DNA of 12,489 bases from JACRIK01 sp040753835. Lineage in GTDB: Bacteria > Planctomycetota > MHYJ01 > JACQXL01. The notes under the pieces are model-generated. The model did not search any database, was not told the DNA's origin, and was given only the letters and a program-made list of their open reading frames with translations. The position numbers and the translations under genes are program-made. Of the stretch, positions 1-5,751 are shown piece after piece; within the stretch, counting starts at the first letter, position 1, and every line of letters starts with the position of its first letter. The stretch is taken from positions 1 through 12,489 of the forward strand of contig JBFMDM010000064.1 in the NCBI GenBank assembly GCA_040753835.1. The letters are read 5' to 3'.

Positions 1-10
1 TTCATTTTCC

Positions 11-40
11 TTGACTTCTTCCATATACTATATTCATAAT
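11..40 (+). promoter_or_regulatory. Candidate sigma-70-type promoter for the fumarase beta gene, possibly leaderless
   Basis: TTGACT (11-16) and CATAAT (35-40) are separated by 18 bp. Each hexamer matches the sigma-70 consensus at five of six positions. Transcription would begin about 7 bp after the -10 box, which is the ATG at 47 itself. There is no purine-rich Shine-Dalgarno site before that ATG, and an in-frame TGA at 41-43 prevents a longer reading frame. A leaderless transcript is therefore plausible. The alternative is that the gene is read through from an upstream alpha-subunit gene outside the window. Confidence 0.45.
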
Positions 41-46
41 TGATAT

Positions 47-610
47 ATGATTATTCAGACCCCATTGACCGACCCTGTGATAGAGAAACTGCATATCGGC
101 GACAAGGTCCTGCTGACCGGGGTAATCTATACGGCCCGGGACGCGGCCCATAAACGTATCTTTGATGAAATCCAACTGGCCCGCGCCGAGAAACGCCCGC
201 CAGAGTTGCCATTTGACCTGAAGGGCGCGGTAATCTATTATGTCGGCCCGACCCCGGCTAAACCCGGCCAGGTCATCGGCTCGGCCGGTCCGACCACGGC
301 CTACCGGATGGACGCCTATACGGCTCTTTTGCTGGAACTGGGCCTGAAGGCGAGCATTGCCAAGGGCAACCGTTCCGTGGCGGTGATAGAGGCGATGAAG
401 AAATACAAGGCAGTATATTTCGTGGCGGTCGGCGGGGCCGGGGCCTTGTTGCGCGAGCGGATTGTCAAGGCCGATGTCATCGCATACGACGACCTTGGGG
501 CCGAGGCGGTTAGAAAATTAGAGGTCAAGGATTTTCCTTTGACCGTGGCCAATGACATCTACGGCGGCGACCTGTTTAAGGTTGGGGTCAAACAGTACGC
601 CCGGACATAA
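47..610 (+). CDS. Class I (Fe-S) fumarate/tartrate hydro-lyase, beta subunit
   Basis: This is the C-terminal-type (beta) subunit of a two-subunit class I fumarase, which interconverts fumarate and malate in the cytoplasm. The 187 residues match the family's usual beta length of about 180-200. The N-terminus PLTDPVIEKLHIGDKVLLTG is followed by the signature YTARDAAHKR. The substrate-binding block GPTTAYRMDAY lies at residues 81-91, with R87 as the likely carboxylate-binding Arg, and a conserved AKGN sits around K106. The start at 47 is fixed by the family N-terminus and by an in-frame TGA at 41-43. The partner alpha subunit, which carries the 4Fe-4S cluster ligands, is not visible and would be expected upstream, beyond base 1. 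A tartrate dehydratase beta subunit would look much the same, so the substrate is not certain. The next 159 bp hold repeats and no clear terminator. Confidence 0.9.
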   Translation: MIIQTPLTDPVIEKLHIGDKVLLTGVIYTARDAAHKRIFDEIQLARAEKRPPELPFDLKGAVIYYVGPTPAKPGQVIGSAGPTTAYRMDAYTALLLELGLKASIAKGNRSVAVIEAMKKYKAVYFVAVGGAGALLRERIVKADVIAYDDLGAEAVRKLEVKDFPLTVANDIYGGDLFKVGVKQYART

Positions 611-673
611 ATTTTCACAGGCCGTGCAGTTTTTTGGGTCTCTCAAACATTCTATATATTAGGAAAGGAAATG

Positions 674-755
674 CCCGCCTGCGGCGGGTCTAAGGGACTG
701 TCCGCCGAAGGCGGATCCGCCTCTGGCGGATAACTTCCTTCGTTCTAACAGTCCC
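674..755. repeat. Cluster of GC-rich palindromic units (REP-like) within a larger stem
   Basis: Three short hairpins follow one another: CCCGCC-TGC-GGCGGG (674-688), TCCGCC-GAA-GGCGGA (701-715) and TCCGCC-TCT-GGCGGA (716-730). The last two are enclosed by an 8-bp stem, GGGACTGT (694-701) with ACAGTCCC (748-755), which shares its end base with the second hairpin. The same two-hairpin module occurs inside gpmI at 8353-8382, so this is a dispersed element and not a one-off terminator. The cluster sits between the fumarase gene and the HEAT gene and ends 14 bp before the HEAT start codon. It also reads as a 20-codon open frame (ATG 671, TAA 731) preceded by the purine-rich AGGAAAGGAA. I do not call that frame a gene. 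Confidence 0.8.
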
Positions 756-769
756 CAAGAGAGGAATAT

Positions 770-2812
770 ATGAGAAAGAATTTAGTCGCCATAATTGTTG
801 TCGGAATATTTTTATGCCTTGGGATGACCGGGGCTGATATATACGGCTGGTGCCCGAACCCGCCCAAGATGGGCGGCTACACGCCCAGGCCGCCCAAACC
901 GCCTGACCCTGAGACGCCCAAAGAGCCGCCCAAAGAACAGCCCAAGCCGCCTGAGGCGCCCAAGGATACGCCTAAGCCGCCGGCTGAACAGCCCAAAACG
1001 CCTGAGACGCCCAAACAGCCGGATGCGCCAAAACAACCGGACCAGCCCAGGCAGCCGGATGCGCCGCCAACCCCGCCTCCGCCTCCGTCAACACCGGGTG
1101 AATCAAGGCCAACCCCGCCGCCGGCAACGTCGCCGCCGGATAGCCCCAGGCCTCCGGCCGCGGATGTGCCTATTGGCCCGGATAGTTCTTCAGGCGGCAC
1201 GGTAGGCAGAAGGCCGAGCGGCGGAGGTGCATCCATCAGCCGGCCGCCCCTGGATTTCGGGCTCCAGCCGCGTATCCAGGCAATGACCCAGGGGACCACT
1301 AATTTTCTGGGATATGTTGAGCCCTGGGAGGTCTGGTGGACCCGCAACCGGTTTAACTATCTCAAGTTCCGCAAGACAATTGAATTCATCCAGAAGTCCA
1401 ACGACGGCTATGTCAATGTGGCCAAGGAATACGATGATATCTTTAATCTCTTTAACAAGGCGCTGCAGGACAAGGACCTTTATGTCAGGGTGGCCGCGGC
1501 ACAGGGCCTGAGCAAGATGGGCGACCAGAAGGTCAACGCCGTCCTCAAGAAGGCGTTTTACAACGAGAGCCAGTTGTATGTTGAGAATAATATTGTCTTT
1601 GCAATGGGCCTGATGGGCGATGCGACCAACGCCGTTATCCTGAAGGAGATTGCCGTCAATAAGCAGGAGACCGAGATAAACCGCGCCTATGCGACATTGG
1701 GTCTGGGTTATGTCAGGAATAATCCCGAGGTGGTTAAGGCATTAAAGGATATAGCCGGCTCGCAGGACAAGCCCGAGGTGGTTGCCTCGGCCGCCCTGTC
1801 GCTGGGCAATCTTAAAGAGGTCTCAGCCGTTCCGGTCCTGGCCAAACTCATCCAGAGCGGCGTTCTTTACCATGGAGAAAAACACGACCGCAAGGTCCGG
1901 TGTTATGCGGCCCTGGGCCTGGGAAGAATCGGCACCAAAGATGCCGTGAACGAATTGAAGAAGTCGCTGGAGGACAAGGATAAGGATGTCCAGGAATGCG
2001 TGGCGATTGCCCTGGGCGCGACCAAACTGCCCGAGGCGCTGAATCCGCTTATCCAGTTGTTGTCCAGCCGCGATGTATCGGTCCGCGGGTTTGCGGCCGT
2101 GTCCTTAAGCCAGATACCGGATAAGGCCGTGTATCCGGCGCTGTTGGCCGCCTATATCAATGCCAAAGACCCGCAGGTGGACGGGATGATTGTCCTGGCT
2201 ATGGGCTTAAGCGGCGACAAGCGCGCCGTCCCGGAACTGCAGAAGATTCTCAACACCAAGAACAAGAGGCCTCTTCTTAAAGGAGCGTCCGCCATTGCCC
2301 TGGGGCTCCTGAAGGATACCTCATCGGTCCAGGTTATTTCCGACCTGCTGGAGAAGAGCAATGACCCGGTGCTGTCAGCCCACCTGACCCTGGCATTGGG
2401 AATGATTGGAGACGTCAAGGCCGTTGAGGTCATAAAGAAGAAATGGGAAGAGGTCGGCAAGACCAGCAATATCGCCTATACCAATATGGCCGTGGCATTG
2501 ACGATGCTGGGCGCCGGCGAGGATGCGGTCCTGCCCGTTATTCGTAAGCATCTTGACCGGAAGGAAATGACCGCCCTGCGCCAGCATGCGCTCCATTCGG
2601 CCGGACTGGTCGGCAATAAGGAGATTATCGGAGAGATAGCCAAATTGTACGACGAGGAAACCAATCCGCAGGTCCGTAATTACATTATTACTTCATTGGG
2701 ATTCCTGGTTGATGTCAATGAGACGCCGCTTCTGACCAAAGTTACCGCAGACAATGACTACAATGTCTTTATGTGGATTATGGAGCACCTTCTGCCGCTG
2801 CCGCTGTGGTAG
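770..2812 (+). CDS. Secreted proline-rich HEAT-repeat protein
   Basis: This 680-residue protein probably works outside the cytoplasm as a protein-binding scaffold; no enzymatic domain is visible. Residues 1 to about 22 form a signal peptide: a basic start, a hydrophobic core, and a likely cut near MTGA. Residues of about 28-135 are low-complexity Pro/Lys/Glu/Gln repeats of the PKxP and PPxxP kind, probably an extended spacer. A short aromatic block, PWEVWWTRNRFNYL (about 185-198), precedes the helical part; I remember similar W-x2-WW-x2-N blocks in planctomycete HEAT proteins. From about residue 220 to the end there are many HEAT repeats of about 32-37 residues with recurring VRxxAAxxLG-like helices (for example LYVRVAAAQGLSKMG). 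GAGAGGA before the ATG, ending 4 bp from it, is a reasonable ribosome binding site. The next gene begins 18 bp after the stop and in the same frame, which suggests co-transcription. Confidence 0.85.
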   Translation: MRKNLVAIIVVGIFLCLGMTGADIYGWCPNPPKMGGYTPRPPKPPDPETPKEPPKEQPKPPEAPKDTPKPPAEQPKTPETPKQPDAPKQPDQPRQPDAPPTPPPPPSTPGESRPTPPPATSPPDSPRPPAADVPIGPDSSSGGTVGRRPSGGGASISRPPLDFGLQPRIQAMTQGTTNFLGYVEPWEVWWTRNRFNYLKFRKTIEFIQKSNDGYVNVAKEYDDIFNLFNKALQDKDLYVRVAAAQGLSKMGDQKVNAVLKKAFYNESQLYVENNIVFAMGLMGDATNAVILKEIAVNKQETEINRAYATLGLGYVRNNPEVVKALKDIAGSQDKPEVVASAALSLGNLKEVSAVPVLAKLIQSGVLYHGEKHDRKVRCYAALGLGRIGTKDAVNELKKSLEDKDKDVQECVAIALGATKLPEALNPLIQLLSSRDVSVRGFAAVSLSQIPDKAVYPALLAAYINAKDPQVDGMIVLAMGLSGDKRAVPELQKILNTKNKRPLLKGASAIALGLLKDTSSVQVISDLLEKSNDPVLSAHLTLALGMIGDVKAVEVIKKKWEEVGKTSNIAYTNMAVALTMLGAGEDAVLPVIRKHLDRKEMTALRQHALHSAGLVGNKEIIGEIAKLYDEETNPQVRNYIITSLGFLVDVNETPLLTKVTADNDYNVFMWIMEHLLPLPLW

Positions 2813-2830
2813 GAACCGGAGTATTACAAA

Positions 2831-3316
2831 ATGTGTTTCAAGTGTGGTTGTCAGGGGGTGGCTAATCTTGACCAGCGAGAATACCTGAAAACAATTTCTT
2901 TGCACCCATTTAAAGATGAAGTTGTTTCAAGCGGCGATTATGATTTCTATGTTACAATGGCTGACCTGGCTCCCAATACGGTTGACCTTACAATTTATAT
3001 AGAAAATTCCCTGCTGAAACGACCGGTCCGTTCTGCAAGTGAAATATGGCTGTCCACCGATGATAGTCCGGCGACACAGAGATTCGTTCTGCAACCCGAC
3101 TATACAGGCGCGTCAACCTTGAGGTATTTCTATGATAAGCCGGTTCGCGCCAAACTTAAAATAGCAACCACAATCGCCGATAGCAAACCAATCTCAGCCG
3201 AAACATCCATTCAGATTGGTTCGCCCAAACCGTCTTATTTATTCTTTATTATCTTTGTGGCATCAATTCTGTTTGCTGTCGCTTTCGTTTGTCTGAAGAG
3301 AGGATTTCGGAGTTAA
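2831..3316 (+). CDS. Small protein with N-terminal CxxCxC and one C-terminal membrane anchor (FixH/YtkA-like?)
   Basis: I do not recognise this 161-residue protein with certainty. It opens with MCFKCGC, a CxxCxC cluster that could bind a metal. A predicted beta-rich region follows (residues about 30-130), containing GDYDFYVTMADLAPNTVDL. That pattern resembles the YtkA/FixH type of periplasmic beta-sandwich, which begins with G-x-Y and then NxVxLxI strands. The C-terminus (about 134-155) is one hydrophobic helix followed by LKRGFRS. There is no N-terminal signal peptide, so the topology is unclear. GGAG lies 9 bp before the ATG. The next gene encodes a NapH/CcoG-like Fe-S membrane protein 39 bp downstream; FixH and CcoG (FixG) proteins are neighbours in other bacteria, which mildly supports the FixH-like idea. 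It shares a frame with the HEAT gene across the TAG at 2810-2812. Confidence 0.7.
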   Translation: MCFKCGCQGVANLDQREYLKTISLHPFKDEVVSSGDYDFYVTMADLAPNTVDLTIYIENSLLKRPVRSASEIWLSTDDSPATQRFVLQPDYTGASTLRYFYDKPVRAKLKIATTIADSKPISAETSIQIGSPKPSYLFFIIFVASILFAVAFVCLKRGFRS

Positions 3317-3355
3317 ACATATATATGCTGCCTGCTGCATAATTTCCTCTGAAGC

Positions 3356-4654
3356 ATGAATATTGTCAAATACAAATTTATCCGCCGGTCGCTGGAGAGC
3401 CCGGTATTCATTTTTATTATTCGCCTCCCATTTGTCATCGCCTTTTTTCTGATAATCTTCAGCGGTCTGTTCGGCAGTGTCTATAGGAACGCGGCGACAT
3501 TAACGGTAGGGGTAATCTGGCTGGTCTTTATTTCCCTGGCCGCCATCCTGGCCGGTAAAATATGGTGCCTGGTCTGTCCCTGGAATGTATTAACAGAATG
3601 GATTCAGGATATTTTACGGCTGCCTAATGCCGGGTTTAACGTCCCAAAAGTATTCAATAATCTCTGGCTTGCCGTTTTCTTTTTCCTGCTAATTATTTGG
3701 CTGGAGTATGCAATAGGACTGGCTAATAATGCGCGGTTTATTGCTTACCTTGCAATAATTATCTTTGGTGTAACCTTTATCCCGGCGCTATTATTCCCGC
3801 GTAAATCATTCTGCAGATATGGCTGTCCGGTCGGGGCCATCTGCGGCCTGTACGGCCTGTTTGCGCCGCTGGAATTAAGGAGCGCTGATAAAAATACCTG
3901 CCGGAAATGCCTCACTAAGGATTGCATCAAAGGAAATGATAATGGAGACGCCTGCCCGGTCTTTGAGTATCCCGGCACGATGGACGACAACCTCTATTGT
4001 ATCCTCTGTACCGAGTGCATCAAGACCTGCCCGAATGATAATATCGCCCTGAATATCAGGATGCCCGCCGCGGACCTCTTGAAATTCAGGTTGTTGTCAT
4101 TCAGCGAGATGTTTATGCTTGTAACTATGCTGGCATTATCGGTATTCGGGGCAATCAATATAAGTAAGGTGTATTTCCAGGTGATGGAGTGGGCGTCCGC
4201 AAAACTGCTTCTTCCTGAAACGATTTCGCTACTGCTTCTGGTGCTGGCGCTGATAGCGGTTTTCATCCTGGTTATTTATGCGATAGCCGGATTGTATAAG
4301 ATTAGTGCATCAATGGTTTCATATGTATTGTTGCCCGTTGCATTGTTTAATCATCTGGCAAATACCGTGAAACTGTTTTCTGTCAGGGCCGAGGATGTAA
4401 TCCCGCTCGTCTCAGACCCATTTGGGTTTTCCTGGAACCTCTTTGGCACGGCCGGTTACCTGCCTAATCCATTGCTGGCTCCAAATCATCTTGTTTATAT
4501 TGCCGGACCATTGATGATTATCGGCTTGCTGTATTCGGCATATCTGCTCTTTCGCGCCAGGCGATTGAATGGTATTTCTCCACCGGCTACTGTCCACTGC
4601 CTGCTGTTTGCTGTTATTTTGGTCTGGTTCAACTGGTGGCTGATGGCCAAGTGA
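3356..4654 (+). CDS. Polytopic membrane 4Fe-4S protein of the NapH/CcoG(FixG) type
   Basis: This is probably an electron-transfer protein of the inner membrane, passing electrons between the quinone pool or cytoplasm and a periplasmic partner. Hydrophobic helices lie at about 16-40, 47-68, 102-121 and 128-147, with several more after residue 245. Two CxxCP/CxxxCP motifs typical of NapH, NosR and CcoG follow helices: C71-LV-C74-P and C153-RYG-C157-P. A soluble loop then carries two ferredoxin-type cluster sites: C182-x2-C185-x4-C190-x9-C200-P and C215-x2-C218-x2-C221-x3-C225-P. The 432 residues exceed NapH (about 290), owing to an extra C-terminal membrane region of several helices. The start has no clear Shine-Dalgarno site; CATAAT at 3338-3343 could be a -10 box, but no good -35 box was found. 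The partner is unknown, and the small anchored protein just upstream is the obvious candidate. Confidence 0.85.
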   Translation: MNIVKYKFIRRSLESPVFIFIIRLPFVIAFFLIIFSGLFGSVYRNAATLTVGVIWLVFISLAAILAGKIWCLVCPWNVLTEWIQDILRLPNAGFNVPKVFNNLWLAVFFFLLIIWLEYAIGLANNARFIAYLAIIIFGVTFIPALLFPRKSFCRYGCPVGAICGLYGLFAPLELRSADKNTCRKCLTKDCIKGNDNGDACPVFEYPGTMDDNLYCILCTECIKTCPNDNIALNIRMPAADLLKFRLLSFSEMFMLVTMLALSVFGAINISKVYFQVMEWASAKLLLPETISLLLLVLALIAVFILVIYAIAGLYKISASMVSYVLLPVALFNHLANTVKLFSVRAEDVIPLVSDPFGFSWNLFGTAGYLPNPLLAPNHLVYIAGPLMIIGLLYSAYLLFRARRLNGISPPATVHCLLFAVILVWFNWWLMAK

Positions 4655-4662
4655 ACATTTCC

Positions 4663-4691
4663 TTGCCATATTTGAATAAAATGATAAGAAT
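4663..4691 (+). promoter_or_regulatory. Candidate promoter for asd, possibly leaderless
   Basis: TTGCCA (4663-4668, five of six consensus positions) and AAGAAT (4686-4691, four of six) are 17 bp apart. The ATG of asd follows 6 bp after the -10 box, so the transcript would start at or next to the start codon. The bases before the ATG (AATAAATGT) contain no Shine-Dalgarno sequence. The spacing mirrors the candidate promoter of the fumarase gene. The -10 match is weak. Confidence 0.3.
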
Positions 4692-4697
4692 AAATGT

Positions 4698-5705
4698 ATG
4701 AAATATAATATTGCCATTGTAGGCGCAACCGGTATTGTCGGTCTGGAACTGCTTAAGATACTTGATGAGCGCCGGTTCCCGGTCCGGAAACTGCGGCTCT
4801 TTGCCTCAGCTGGGCGGAGTATTAAAGTTAAGGGCAAAAGGTTAAGGGTAAATAAAATAACCGATGGCTCATTTGCCGGCATAGATATTGCTTTCTTTGC
4901 CGTTGACGGCGCTATAAGCCGGAAATGGACGCCCGTGGCCGTAAAAAGCGGGGCAGTGGTGATAGATAAATCCAGCGCCTTCAGGATGGACAAGAACGTG
5001 CCGCTGGTCATCCCGGAAATCAATGCCGATGCCATTAAGCCGTATCATCGCATCATTGCCAGTCCTAACTGCACAACCACTCCATTGGCAATGGTCTTGA
5101 AACCGCTTAATGACTATGCGAAAGTAAAAAGGGTGGTGGTCTCAACTTACCAGGCCGTCTCCGGCGCCGGCTTGCAGGCCGTGCGTGAAATGGAACAACA
5201 GACAAAACATTTTATTACACGCTCTACGCTACACGCTCTACGCTCTACGCATCCGTATGCCTTCAACGCCATCCCACAGATTGATTCGTTTTGCGATGAT
5301 GATTATACCGGCGAGGAAGTAAAGATGATTAACGAGACCCGGAAGATTCTTGATGACTATTACATAATGATAACGCCCACCTGCGTGCGCGTGCCGGTCT
5401 ATTGCGGGCATAGCGAGTCGGTTAATATTGAGACGGCCAGGCCAATCACCGTTGCCGCAGTCAGAAAACTATTAGGCAGAGCAACGGGTATTAAGGTAAT
5501 AGACAATCCGGCACAAGGCCTTTATCCGATGCCAATAGAAGTTGCGGGAGAGGATGATGTGTTTGTAGGCCGGATTCGCAGAGACCAGTCAGTCCGTAAC
5601 GGGGTAAATCTCTGGCTGGTCTCGGACAACCTACGCAAGGGCGCGGCATTGAATGCAGTTCAAATAGCGGAATACCTTATAGGAAAGTGGAAAGATGAAA
5701 GATAA
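4698..5705 (+). CDS. asd: Aspartate-semialdehyde dehydrogenase
   Basis: Asd reduces aspartyl-4-phosphate to aspartate semialdehyde with NADPH, the branch point to lysine/diaminopimelate, threonine and methionine, in the cytoplasm. The N-terminal Rossmann motif is VGATGIVG (residues 8-15). The catalytic cysteine is C125 in SPNCTTTPL, YQAVSGAG lies at 151-158, and R231 and H238 in RVPVYCGHSES are the likely substrate Arg and acid/base His. The 335 residues are a normal length. The start matches the family N-terminus MKxYNIAIVGATG. Two oddities are repeat-derived: residues 174-185 are encoded by a 7-bp tandem repeat and replace the usual variable loop before the PYAFN block, and the C-terminal residues KDER plus the stop lie in an inverted heptamer repeat. 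The core is intact, so the enzyme is probably active. Confidence 0.95.
   Translation: MKYNIAIVGATGIVGLELLKILDERRFPVRKLRLFASAGRSIKVKGKRLRVNKITDGSFAGIDIAFFAVDGAISRKWTPVAVKSGAVVIDKSSAFRMDKNVPLVIPEINADAIKPYHRIIASPNCTTTPLAMVLKPLNDYAKVKRVVVSTYQAVSGAGLQAVREMEQQTKHFITRSTLHALRSTHPYAFNAIPQIDSFCDDDYTGEEVKMINETRKILDDYYIMITPTCVRVPVYCGHSESVNIETARPITVAAVRKLLGRATGIKVIDNPAQGLYPMPIEVAGEDDVFVGRIRRDQSVRNGVNLWLVSDNLRKGAALNAVQIAEYLIGKWKDER
5219..5250. repeat. 7-bp tandem repeat translated inside asd
   Basis: Consecutive heptamers are ACGCTCT (5219-5225), ACGCTAC (5226-5232), ACGCTCT (5233-5239), ACGCTCT (5240-5246) and a partial ACGC (5247-5250). Because three units make 21 bp, the array can be read in frame. It encodes residues 174-185 of Asd, giving RST-LHA-LRST. 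Other Asd proteins have a variable segment here, so the tract is probably tolerated. Confidence 0.85.
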
Positions 5706-5751
5706 GAGATGACAGATTACTCTCATCTTTTTTCTCTCATCTCTCATCTTT
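5691..5751. repeat. Inverted heptamer repeat bridging the asd stop and the mnmG start
   Basis: The left arm is built of heptamers AAAGATG, AAAGATA, AGAGATG, ACAGATT (5691-5718). The right arm is built of TCTCATC (5721), TTTTTTC, TCTCATC and TCTCATC, ending with TTT at 5751. Bases 5691-5712 can pair with 5730-5751 at 18 of 22 positions around a 17-nt loop. The left arm encodes the last four residues of Asd and contains its TAA (5703-5705). The right arm, almost purely pyrimidine, abuts the mnmG ATG at 5752 and leaves no Shine-Dalgarno site. Confidence 0.85.

Noticed and set aside
611..640. Possible terminator after the fumarase gene (CAC-AGGCC-GTG then a T-run)
   Set aside because: The stem is only about 3 bp although a run of six T follows; too weak to call.
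877..1347. Long minus-strand open frame rich in Gly/Ser opposite the HEAT gene
   Set aside because: It is the antisense of the proline-rich repeats (CCN read as NGG) and has no recognisable domain; the plus frame has a signal peptide and HEAT repeats.
2810..2830. TAG readthrough (recoding, for example pyrrolysine) joining the HEAT and small anchored proteins
   Set aside because: The shared frame has a one-in-three chance, a good ribosome binding site precedes the second ATG, and no recoding machinery or downstream structure is visible. Kept only as a minor remark.
4412..5035. 207-residue minus-strand open frame across the Fe-S membrane gene and asd
   Set aside because: It runs opposite two well-supported genes, has no family resemblance, and spans their intergenic gap; a shadow frame.
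5219..5250. CRISPR-like array
   Set aside because: Units are contiguous heptamers with no spacers and lie inside a coding region; a simple tandem repeat.
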